NCBI GenBank assembly: GCA_011045925.1
Contig: DSBS01000045.1
Coordinates: forward strand, 1-10,384
Reading direction: 5' to 3'
DNA from: Candidatus Woesearchaeota archaeon
GTDB taxonomy: Archaea; Nanobdellota; Nanobdellia; Woesearchaeales; JASKKU01
DNA: 10,384 nt
Shown here: piece after piece, positions 1 to 6,143 of the stretch
Numbering within the stretch: position 1 is the first letter of the stretch
Layout of the letters: each line of letters opens with the position of its first letter
Notes under the pieces: generated by a model
The model's database searches: none
Told to the model about the DNA's origin: nothing
Seen by the model: only the letters and a program-made list of their open reading frames with translations
Position numbers and translations under genes: made by a program

Positions 1-2531
1 GCTCTGAGGGGATGTGCACTGGCGAAAGGCAAGTTGGAAGTGCTGTCCAGACTGAGTTCGCGATAAGGCTGATTGCTCACCTGCTTAGGGAGCTTTTCCC
101 AACCTGCTATGACAGCGATGGCTGGGACTTCTACACAAAAGGCTATGTGGAGTCTGCTGTTTACTGGTTTGGTGAAAGCAGGCCCATTACCATATACGAC
201 TTCTGTGAGGGATATGTGGTTGTAGAGCAGATTTGTGCGATGGGGATTCCAATCTCTATTAGGCACAGGTGCGAGCTTGGCTGCATTGATGGCGCCTGTG
301 CAGGCGAACAAAAGCCTGAAGAAGACGATAGTGAAGAAGAAAAGGATGAGGAAAAGGAGAAAGATAGTGAAAAAGAGCTTCCGGAACGTTCTGTTGAATA
401 CTGTGAATTGGAGGACCCTCTGCTTTCGGTCTGTCCTTTTGACGAAAAGGATTATGATTTTGTTATTGATTTAAAAAGCCAGGGGATTAGGACTGACAAA
501 ACAGCTTCTGACTCCAGGACTGAAGCTGTAGAGGTGGAAATCCATGAGGGAACTTATGCCGTTACTCTGGTTGCTTATGACGGATATGCTAACAGGGCTC
601 AGGTTTCCCAGCCAAAGGAGCAGTACAGACTTGTATTTTTAAGGGAAGGCTCACAGGTTGCAGTGAGCAATGCCCATGATGATTTGGAAAATTATGCTAA
701 ATGTATTAAGCATACACAAAGGGTCAATGAAAACCTGCTTATTCCTGGCGGGGCAGACTCAGCAATGGGAGTGCATGCCTTTTACCCTGATAAAAGCAGC
801 CCTAACAGCCTGCACGCTGTTTGCGCAGGTCTAAACAAAAAGCAGCAAGACCCTGAAGATATCCCTATTATCGTTGACCCGGATATGCCTATTATAATAG
901 ATAACCCCGGAAAGGAAGGAGATGAAGAGGAAAAAGAGGATAAAAAAGAGGAAGAAGAGGAGCAAGAGCCTCCAGAAACTCCCACTAAGCCAAAGCCACC
1001 GGCCCCTAAGCCAGACCCCGACTTAAGGATTGCTGGCCAAGATTGCCAGCCATTAGGATCCGGGTGCAGCACCGGACAGCAGTGCTGCTCTGGATTATGC
1101 GTTTTTGGAAAGTGTGAGATAGAGTGCGGGTACAGAAGAACCTGCGGATATACTCACCTTTACTGCTCTGATGATGATGAAAGGCTTTACTCCAGGAAAG
1201 AACGGTATATAGAGGCTAATGTCGAGGAAAAAGCCTGTGTCCCGGTTGAAAACGAAAACGGCCAGTATTCTTTGGAATGCAGGCCCGTGAGTGAAGCTAT
1301 TACCAATAGGGGCTGCTACGACACAGAAGGCGGAGAAGATTACTACAAAAGAGGCCAGGTGATTTCTGTTTATTTGCGCGATGGGGGGCCAAGATTCTAC
1401 ATAAAGACAGATGAATGCAAGGATGAGCATACTCTTATTGAGTACTTCTGCAGTGAGGGTGGAGCAAGTAAGCAAACAGAATACGACTGCTCATCTGAAG
1501 GCAAGGTTTGCTCATGGGGAGAATGCGTCAATAAGGAAGATGCTTTTTATTGCTTTGACTCTGATGGGGGGAAGAATTATTATGATAAAGGCTATGTTGA
1601 GTTCAGGTCGGATAAGCATGGGGTATTAGAAAGGGCAGAAGACTACTGCCGCTCTGTTGGTATCACGACTTCACTTTATGAAGCATACTGTGCAGGAATA
1701 AAAGATTTCCCTCGTATGATAAGGTTTGAAAGAGCATCTATTCCGGCTGGGTATTACTGCAGTGATGGGAGCCTGCAGGAGATTGACTGTGAGTCAAGCA
1801 GCGGTGGAATACTGGCATATACTGCCAAGCATACTATAACAAAAGGCTCTGAGACTTATACAGATTCCTGTGAGAATGACAAGACTGTAAAGAAATATTA
1901 CTGCTACTCTAATGAAGTCCGGTCTGTTTTTTATGAGTGCGGCCCCGGATTTATCTGCCAGGATGGGGCATGTGTTAACAACATGGAGAGCCCTTCTGAA
2001 GGGGAATGCAAAAGCACCGAAAGCCAAGATGACTTCTCAAATAAAGGAAGAGTTGTAACAAGAACAGAAGACTCTGTGGATTACTGCATGGATAATTATT
2101 TGTTGGTAAAGCATTTCTGTGAAGATAGCCAGGTTTCAAGCAAGCTGGTTGACTGCTCTGAGCAGGAAGGCTTTAATTTCTGCAGCAATGGTGCCTGCTC
2201 TAAAAAGCTTAGCTATTGGGGAACTTGCAGGGACTCTGGCTTTAGCATCAAGCATGGGGGAATCAACCCTTATGAGAAGAATGAAGTTTTCATCCAGTAT
2301 AACCCGCCGCTTGAAAAGCAACCTAGCATTTATGAGGATAAATGTGTCAAGGTAAGAACAAAGGACGGGTGTGTAGATGCTATTAAGGAGTACTTCTGCG
2401 CTAGGACCTCTATAGGCTCAGTGCCAATACTATCAAGCGCCTATATCATATGCCCTGGCGGGTGCAGCAACGGCGTCTGCATTGGAGAGCCTGGAAAAAT
2501 CTTCAGGACAGGGCATAATCCTGAATGCTAA
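1..2531 (+). CDS. Secreted Cys-rich repeat protein, 5'-truncated by window edge
   Basis: Large extracellular-type protein of unknown function. The visible part has 52 cysteines in about 840 residues (numbered here from the ATG at 12). It carries degenerate six-Cys repeats of the form C-x-DSDGG-x2-YY-x-KGYV ... DYC ... EYxC ... C ... C-x2-G-x-C, most clearly at residues 32-96, 435-505, 514-593, 599-654, 666-728 and 739-823. Between the first two lie an acidic Glu/Lys linker (about 100-125), an unassigned domain (about 128-290), a second acidic then Pro/Lys linker (about 297-340) and a six-Cys knottin-like motif (345-368). The ATG at 12 is unlikely to be the start: the frame is open to the left edge, and the first codons read SEGMCTGE, which matches the end of a repeat (compare CSNGVCIGE near the C-terminus). 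A signal peptide would lie upstream of the window. There is no C-terminal membrane anchor. Similar repeats occur, from memory, in DPANN archaeal surface proteins; an adhesin or envelope role is inference. Confidence 0.85.
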   Translation, partial: SEGMCTGERQVGSAVQTEFAIRLIAHLLRELFPTCYDSDGWDFYTKGYVESAVYWFGESRPITIYDFCEGYVVVEQICAMGIPISIRHRCELGCIDGACAGEQKPEEDDSEEEKDEEKEKDSEKELPERSVEYCELEDPLLSVCPFDEKDYDFVIDLKSQGIRTDKTASDSRTEAVEVEIHEGTYAVTLVAYDGYANRAQVSQPKEQYRLVFLREGSQVAVSNAHDDLENYAKCIKHTQRVNENLLIPGGADSAMGVHAFYPDKSSPNSLHAVCAGLNKKQQDPEDIPIIVDPDMPIIIDNPGKEGDEEEKEDKKEEEEEQEPPETPTKPKPPAPKPDPDLRIAGQDCQPLGSGCSTGQQCCSGLCVFGKCEIECGYRRTCGYTHLYCSDDDERLYSRKERYIEANVEEKACVPVENENGQYSLECRPVSEAITNRGCYDTEGGEDYYKRGQVISVYLRDGGPRFYIKTDECKDEHTLIEYFCSEGGASKQTEYDCSSEGKVCSWGECVNKEDAFYCFDSDGGKNYYDKGYVEFRSDKHGVLERAEDYCRSVGITTSLYEAYCAGIKDFPRMIRFERASIPAGYYCSDGSLQEIDCESSSGGILAYTAKHTITKGSETYTDSCENDKTVKKYYCYSNEVRSVFYECGPGFICQDGACVNNMESPSEGECKSTESQDDFSNKGRVVTRTEDSVDYCMDNYLLVKHFCEDSQVSSKLVDCSEQEGFNFCSNGACSKKLSYWGTCRDSGFSIKHGGINPYEKNEVFIQYNPPLEKQPSIYEDKCVKVRTKDGCVDAIKEYFCARTSIGSVPILSSAYIICPGGCSNGVCIGEPGKIFRTGHNPEC
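105..299 (+). repeat. Six-Cys surface repeat, copy 1
   Basis: Protein-level repeat opening with CYDSDGWDFYTKGYV and closing with GCIDGACAGE. All six cysteines of the unit are present. It is followed directly by the first acidic linker. Confidence 0.75.
1044..1115 (+). other. Knottin-like cysteine motif inside the surface protein
   Basis: Residues 345-368 of the surface protein have the spacing C-x6-C-x5-C-C-x3-C-x4-C, with cysteines at 345, 352, 358, 359, 363 and 368. This is the spacing style of inhibitor-cystine-knot miniproteins (six Cys with an adjacent pair in the middle). It follows a long acidic and Pro-rich linker, so it probably folds as a separate small disulfide module. The fold is inferred from spacing only. 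Confidence 0.6.
1314..1526 (+). repeat. Six-Cys surface repeat, copy 2
   Basis: Opens with CYDTEGGEDYYKRGQV, then EYFC, then closes with the C-x5-C-x3-C pattern (VCSWGEC). Six cysteines are present, aligned with copy 1. Confidence 0.75.
1551..1790 (+). repeat. Six-Cys surface repeat, copy 3 (variant end)
   Basis: Opens with CFDSDGGKNYYDKGYVEF, the best match to the unit consensus, then DYC and AYC. The C-terminal G-x-C closure is missing. It runs through YYCSDG and IDC directly into copy 4. Confidence 0.75.
1803..1973 (+). repeat. Surface repeat, copy 4 (lacks first Cys)
   Basis: A degenerate unit: the opening CxDSDGG is replaced by GGILAYTAKHTITKG. The later part is regular (DSC, KYYC, YEC, then ICQDGAC). 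Confidence 0.65.
2007..2198 (+). repeat. Six-Cys surface repeat, copy 5
   Basis: Opens with CKSTESQDDFSNKGRVV, then DYC, HFC and DC, and closes with FCSNGAC. All six cysteines are present although the DSDGG core has diverged. Confidence 0.7.
2226..2480 (+). repeat. Surface repeat, copy 6 (extended, C-terminal)
   Basis: The last unit, opening with CRDSGFSIKHGG and closing with CPGGCSNGVCIGE. It is longer than the others and has one extra cysteine (GC of KDGCVD). The protein ends 14 residues later. Confidence 0.65.
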
Positions 2532-2533
2532 AG

Positions 2534-2546
2534 TTATTTTTTCTTT
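2534..2546 (+). terminator. Poly-T terminator after the surface protein gene
   Basis: A T-rich run (TTATTTTTTCTTT) begins 3 nt after the stop codon on the coding strand. Archaeal terminators are typically T-tracts without a required hairpin. The gene converges with proS, so a stop here makes sense. Confidence 0.5.
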
Positions 2547-2560
2547 AGATTATATATTAA

Positions 2561-2582
2561 GGAAAGAAAATCAAAATAAAAC
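2561..2582 (-). terminator. T-rich terminator after proS
   Basis: Read on the minus strand, the DNA just after the proS stop has repeated T-runs (TGTTTTATTTTGATTTTC...). It sits back to back with the terminator of the convergent surface protein gene in a 55-nt AT-rich gap. Confidence 0.45.
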
Positions 2583-2586
2583 AGAA

Positions 2587-4053
2587 TCAATAAGCCCTTG
2601 AGAATATCACAAAATATCTCGCTTTTTTTGAGCAGTTTATGCAGCTGGTTTCTCCTTGCTCTTTTGAGATATTCCCTGTAATAACCCTTGAAGTGATTCC
2701 TTCTGTCTTTTCACGTATGTCGGCCTCGCAGGGCTTCTCACCACAAAAGGGAACCTCAACCCAGTTTCCTTTATTAATTTCCTGAACCATCTCTACGAAG
2801 TCTGCAGTCTTTTTCGTTCTTTTTTCTATTGAATTTACTGCCTTCTCAAAAAGAGATTTCTGGATCTCATCAAGAAGCCCTGGGATTACCTGTGCTGCCT
2901 CTGAAAGCTTAAATGACTGCTTTTCTCCGCTGTCCCTTCTGCAGGCGACAAAAGCATGGTTTTCAATATCCCTCATCCCTAACTCTATCCTCACGGGAAC
3001 CCCTTTAAGCTCCCATTCATTAAACTTCCAGCCAGGGGTGAGTCCTTCTCGAGAGTCAACCTTCACCTTAATTCCCGAAAGCGATTTTCTGAGCTTTTCC
3101 GCCTCTGCAAGAACCTTTTCTTTTGCATCTTCCCTGAAAATAGGGATTATTACCACCTGAATCGGCGCTGCTTTTGGGGGCAATACCAAGCCTTTGTCAT
3201 CTGAGTGAAGCATTATCATTGAGCCTACCAGCCTTGTTGAGAAGCCCCATGAGTTCTGGAAAGGGTAGTGCTTTTGTGAGTCTTTTCCAAGGAATTCTAT
3301 ATCAAATGCCTTTGAGAAGTTTTGACCCAGGTGGTGGGTTGTGCCAAGCTGGGTTGCCTTTCCATCTGGCATAAGAGCTTCCATTGTATTGGTAAAGACA
3401 GCGCCGGCAAACTTTTCGCTGTCTGTTTTCCTGCCAATTTTTACCGGGATTGCAAGAAGGCTTTCGCACAGGTTTTTGTATTCTTTTATGTACTCGTCAG
3501 CCTCTTTTATGCACTCTTCTTCAGTTTCATAAACACAATGGCCTTCCTGCCAGAGAAACTCTCTGCTCCTCAGGAATAGCTTAACTGCGTTTGTCTCCCA
3601 CCGGATTATGTTGCACCATTGATTAATCTTTAATGGAAGGTCTCTCCACGAGCGTATCCATTTTGAGTATGAGTGGTACATTATTGTCTCCGAGGTAGGC
3701 CGTAGTGCAAGCCTTTCTTCCGAAAGATCTTTTCTCTCAATCCAGGCAACCTCTGGTGAGAAGCCTTCTGCATGCTCTGCCTCTCTCTTGAAGAAGGATT
3801 CTGGGACAAACAGAGGGAAATATGCATTTTCAACTTGATAACTCTCCAAAACTTGATTAAAGTAATCCTGTATTCTCGTCCAGATTGAATAGCCAAGAGG
3901 CCTTATTACCATACATCCTTTTATTGGAGCATAATCTGCCACTCCTGCTTTAAGGATTACCTGAGAATACCATTCGCTTATGTCTTCGCTTTTTTTAACT
4001 GTAATGCCCTTTTCGCCAGATTTGACTTCATTGCTTTCGCCTTTTTTTGCCAT
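2587..4053 (-). CDS. proS: Prolyl-tRNA synthetase (archaeal/eukaryotic type)
   Basis: Class II synthetase that charges tRNA-Pro with proline in the cytoplasm. The 488 residues are the usual length for the archaeal form. Motif 1 lies in about 45-85. The proline-site motif RPTSET is at 118-123. Motif 2 runs about 145-172 with RWE and FLRSREFLWQEGH. The stretch GTTHHLGQNFSKAF is at 237-250. Motif 3 is about 268-293 (SWGFSTR ... GLVLPP). The anticodon-binding domain follows from about 295. The C-terminal domain has a likely zinc site (C437, C442, C471, C474) and ends in the family's terminal Tyr (SRAY). There is no editing domain inserted between motifs 2 and 3, as expected for this type and unlike typical bacterial ProRS. 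The start at 4053 is supported by a TATA-like box about 27 nt upstream. The N-terminus is Lys-rich, which is common in this group. Confidence 0.97.
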   Translation of the reverse strand: MAKKGESNEVKSGEKGITVKKSEDISEWYSQVILKAGVADYAPIKGCMVIRPLGYSIWTRIQDYFNQVLESYQVENAYFPLFVPESFFKREAEHAEGFSPEVAWIERKDLSEERLALRPTSETIMYHSYSKWIRSWRDLPLKINQWCNIIRWETNAVKLFLRSREFLWQEGHCVYETEEECIKEADEYIKEYKNLCESLLAIPVKIGRKTDSEKFAGAVFTNTMEALMPDGKATQLGTTHHLGQNFSKAFDIEFLGKDSQKHYPFQNSWGFSTRLVGSMIMLHSDDKGLVLPPKAAPIQVVIIPIFREDAKEKVLAEAEKLRKSLSGIKVKVDSREGLTPGWKFNEWELKGVPVRIELGMRDIENHAFVACRRDSGEKQSFKLSEAAQVIPGLLDEIQKSLFEKAVNSIEKRTKKTADFVEMVQEINKGNWVEVPFCGEKPCEADIREKTEGITSRVITGNISKEQGETSCINCSKKARYFVIFSRAY

Positions 4054-4076
4054 GGGCTTTCAAGGTTAATGCAAGT

Positions 4077-4084
4077 TTTAAATA
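4077..4084 (-). promoter_or_regulatory. TATA-like box for proS
   Basis: Minus-strand TATTTAAA inside the longer AT tract 4075-4089. It is centred about 27 nt before the proS ATG, so transcription would begin at or next to the start codon (a leaderless mRNA). Confidence 0.55.
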
Positions 4085-4144
4085 TATTTCGCTAATTACC
4101 TGATAAATCTGCTTGTCATGCTTTCCTGCAAGTTTTTTAACCAC

Positions 4145-4156
4145 TGCTCAAGAGCA
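4145..4156. promoter_or_regulatory. Short inverted repeat upstream of the channel-peptidase promoter
   Basis: TGCTC-AA-GAGCA is a perfect 5-bp inverted repeat with a 2-bp centre. It sits immediately before the purine-rich stretch (possible BRE) and TATA box of the channel-peptidase gene. It is too tight for an RNA hairpin, so a protein-binding site is the more natural reading, but chance cannot be excluded. Confidence 0.3.
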
Positions 4157-4161
4157 AAAGC

Positions 4162-4169
4162 TATTTAAA
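4162..4169 (+). promoter_or_regulatory. TATA-like box for the channel-peptidase gene
   Basis: TATTTAAA, the same octamer as at proS on the other strand. It is preceded by AGCAAAAG, which could act as a BRE. It is centred about 25 nt before ATG 4191 and 28 nt before ATG 4194, and lies downstream of the TTG at 4113. Starting at TTG would place the promoter inside the coding region. Confidence 0.6.
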
Positions 4170-4190
4170 TGCAAATTGCTTCCTTTTTTT

Positions 4191-5696
4191 ATGATGGAAT
4201 TAAGCGCGCTGGAACTGGTAACCAGGCTACTCTATGTTTTTCTGATAATTGCCTGCGGCATACTGCTGTCGAGGCTTGCTTCGAGAGGGTTTGTTAAGCT
4301 GAGGAGAATAAAGAAGGGGATTATAGAGAATGGCGCTGCTGCTGTTTCAGGGATTGCCGAGAAGCTGATTGTGATTGTTTTCCTGATTATTGCTCTGTTT
4401 TACCTGGGGTTTTCCTCTTATGAGGCTGTGCTTTTGCCTTTTGTGGATGCTGTTCCAAGGGTTATAACTGTCGTGCTTCTGTTCGTTATAGGTGTTTTTA
4501 TAATAAACCTGGTTATAAGCCTGATTAAGCTTTTTATCTCCAAGACTGGCATAGAGGATTATCTTGTAGAAGAAGACTCTGTTCATATCCTGAGAATTGC
4601 TCTGGTTCTTGTCAAGGTGCTTCTTTACCTGCTCCTAATAAACATTGTTGCGATTGCATCTGATTTCCCTATAGTCAGGGAAATGCTTGGGATGATTGTA
4701 CTTCCTGCTGTGGGTTTCTTGATTGCTGTTTTTTTTGTAGGGATAATTAACCCGGCGAGGGATTATGTTGGAGGAGTTTACCTTAAAAAAGTGTATAAGC
4801 TAAAGCCTGGGACTTCTATTGATTTTCAGGACAAGGCCTATGAGGTTGAGAAGGTACATAACCTTCATACTGAGCTTGTCTCTGGGGGAAACAGGTTTTT
4901 TCTGGTTCCTAACAGAATTCTTTCTTCGGGGATTATTGCCTTTGGTAAAAGAAGCAGGGAGATTGAAAGCCTTGAAAAGATTAAGGAAAATTATTTCGCC
5001 CAGCTGCCTTCTCACTGTGGGCCTGCCTCTGCCCAGATAGTGCTTTCTTTCTTTGGGATTGAGTCAGACCAGAAAGAGCTTGGGAAGCTTATGAAAACCA
5101 TTACAAGGACAAGAGAAGATGAAGCTGCTGGGACTCACCCAAAAAAGCTGATTTCTGCTGTTGAGAATTTCACCAATAAAGAGGTTATTGGGTGCTGGCT
5201 GGATTATGACAAGATTAGCAACCTCAAGAAGGAGGCAAGGGAATGGCTTGGCGAGGGTGCGCTGCTGATTGTTGACTACAAGAAGAAATACCTCTTCCCT
5301 AATTCAAAGAGAGCCCATTACTCTGTTGCGGTTGGCGTTAAGGGTGATGAACTGCTTGTTGTTGACCCTTCAAGCAAGGCAGGCGGGGTTTACTTCTCAG
5401 ACTACAGGGATATTGAGGCCGGGATGAATACTCACTCGAGATTGATTAAGGGGAAGAGAGGCTATGTTGTGCTTGCGCCTAAGGGAACTCCTGCATACAG
5501 GAGAATAAAGGACGGGCTGGTTTACTCTGACATTAACATGTACCAGAAGGCCACTAAGGCCTTAAAGGACAAGCTGAACAAGTTTACGAGCTCAGTTACA
5601 TTGTATGAGACTTTTCCTCCTTTCATAAGAAAGCACCTCAAGGATTTCGAGAGGGAGCAGGTCAGAAGGGTGTGGAAGCCAAACCAGAAAAAATAA
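4191..5696 (+). CDS. MscS-like channel region fused to C39-type cysteine peptidase domain
   Basis: About 500 residues (numbered from ATG 4194). Five likely membrane helices lie at about 9-29, 57-75, 88-115, 131-155 and 164-186. A segment like the MscS beta domain follows at 193-252: GGVYLKKVYKLKPGTSIDF, then VEKVHNLHTEL, then the hallmark FFLVPNRIL (compare VIPNGKII in E. coli MscS). In place of the usual MscS alpha/beta vestibule comes a C39/papain-like domain (about 268-420). Its putative oxyanion Gln is Q270, the nucleophile C275 (SHCGPASAQIVLSFFG), then H375 (AHYSVAVG) and D391 (VVDPSS). A basic tail ends the protein. By MscS topology the peptidase would face the cytoplasm. Either adjacent ATG (4191, 4194) can be the start; a reading frame from TTG 4113 is unlikely because the promoter lies inside it. 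The small gene at 5722 follows after 25 nt. The domain calls come from motif recognition; the substrate is unknown. Confidence 0.8.
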   Translation: MMELSALELVTRLLYVFLIIACGILLSRLASRGFVKLRRIKKGIIENGAAAVSGIAEKLIVIVFLIIALFYLGFSSYEAVLLPFVDAVPRVITVVLLFVIGVFIINLVISLIKLFISKTGIEDYLVEEDSVHILRIALVLVKVLLYLLLINIVAIASDFPIVREMLGMIVLPAVGFLIAVFFVGIINPARDYVGGVYLKKVYKLKPGTSIDFQDKAYEVEKVHNLHTELVSGGNRFFLVPNRILSSGIIAFGKRSREIESLEKIKENYFAQLPSHCGPASAQIVLSFFGIESDQKELGKLMKTITRTREDEAAGTHPKKLISAVENFTNKEVIGCWLDYDKISNLKKEAREWLGEGALLIVDYKKKYLFPNSKRAHYSVAVGVKGDELLVVDPSSKAGGVYFSDYRDIEAGMNTHSRLIKGKRGYVVLAPKGTPAYRRIKDGLVYSDINMYQKATKALKDKLNKFTSSVTLYETFPPFIRKHLKDFEREQVRRVWKPNQKK

Positions 5697-5709
5697 AAAC
5701 AAGAGCAAA

Positions 5710-5716
5710 AGGTGAT
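5710..5716 (+). promoter_or_regulatory. Strong Shine-Dalgarno for the 112-aa gene
   Basis: AGGTGAT is a 7-nt match to the anti-SD end of 16S rRNA, 5 nt before ATG 5722. It is the clearest ribosome-binding site in the window. It fixes the start and suggests translation from a shared mRNA with the channel-peptidase gene, since no TATA box lies in the 25-nt gap. Confidence 0.7.
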
Positions 5717-5721
5717 AAAAA

Positions 5722-6060
5722 ATGGAAGAAATATACAAAATGTATGCCGAGGATTACCTCGGAATAATAAGGAAACTAACGGGCCTAAGTGGCATTATGG
5801 AAGTAAGGGTGCCTAACGATATGCTTAGCTTTGCTGAAGAAGAAGGATTAACTGGCAAAGTAAGAATAGTTCCCTCTGAAGAGCCAGGATTAACAGTCTT
5901 ATTACGCTGTCTGCCTATCAATCCTGAAAGATTTGAGGAAGATATATACAAAGTAACAGGCATAGATGGAAATGTTATGTATGGTAACTACAACTCTTCA
6001 TATCGCTTTCACATTCCTGGAAGCGAGTTGCCCATTGTTTTTGAAAGAGCTAATAAATAA
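5722..6060 (+). CDS. Hypothetical small protein (112 aa)
   Basis: I do not recognise this protein. It is 112 residues, acidic and soluble-looking, with no signal peptide, membrane helix or Cys motif. The N-terminal 20 residues are probably helical (MEEIYKMYAEDYLGIIRKL). The remainder looks mixed alpha/beta, with short strands such as KVRIVPS and LTVLLRCLP. It is a real gene on the strength of its Shine-Dalgarno site and its position 25 nt behind the channel-peptidase gene, with which it is probably co-transcribed. Codon use differs from that gene: all five Lys codons are AAA, whereas AAG is common in the neighbours, and ATA, TTA and GGA are frequent. This could mean a recent or fast-evolving gene. 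It has no double-glycine leader, so it is not an obvious C39 substrate. Confidence 0.75.
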   Translation: MEEIYKMYAEDYLGIIRKLTGLSGIMEVRVPNDMLSFAEEEGLTGKVRIVPSEEPGLTVLLRCLPINPERFEEDIYKVTGIDGNVMYGNYNSSYRFHIPGSELPIVFERANK

Positions 6061-6079
6061 AATAATTAGCAGCTGCCTG

Positions 6080-6107
6080 GGTTAGCGAAAGCATCTTGAT
6101 ACTAACC
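6080..6107. repeat. Inverted repeat in the gap before trpS
   Basis: GGTTAG (6080-6085) and CTAACC (6102-6107) form 6-bp arms separated by 16 nt, just upstream of the trpS TATA-like box. It has no following T-run, so it is a poor terminator. It may be a binding site for a regulator, or chance. Confidence 0.3.
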
Positions 6108-6113
6108 AAAAGA

Positions 6114-6121
6114 TTAATAAA
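6114..6121 (+). promoter_or_regulatory. TATA-like box for trpS
   Basis: TTAATAAA, in an A-rich tract, is centred about 26 nt before ATG 6144. It supports that ATG over the in-frame TTG at 6096, which lies upstream of the box. Confidence 0.5.
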
Positions 6122-6143
6122 AAAAAGAGAAGCTAAGGATTTT

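Noticed and set aside
782..1475. Open frames on the minus strand opposite the surface protein
   Set aside because: They mirror acidic or Cys-rich codons of the real gene, are low-complexity (Ser/Gly-rich) or unrecognisable, and have no promoter or SD.
3900..4010. Unusual ProRS motif 2 (VKLFLR instead of the common TRPFLR) and EGHCVY as a sign of altered specificity
   Set aside because: Eukaryotic ProRS also varies at these places, and the catalytic RPTSE, FLWQEGH and C-terminal Tyr are intact, so no change of function can be claimed.
5722..6060. The 112-aa protein as a double-glycine leader peptide for the C39 domain
   Set aside because: No GG or GA cleavage motif near residue 20-30, and the protein is larger and more globular than such precursors.
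6096..6143. TTG start giving a 16-residue extension of trpS
   Set aside because: The trpS TATA-like box lies within it and the conserved TrpRS N-terminus begins at ATG 6144.
6061..6143. T-box or tryptophan riboswitch before trpS
   Set aside because: The gap is only 83 nt, shows no T-box core or antiterminator, and T-boxes are bacterial.
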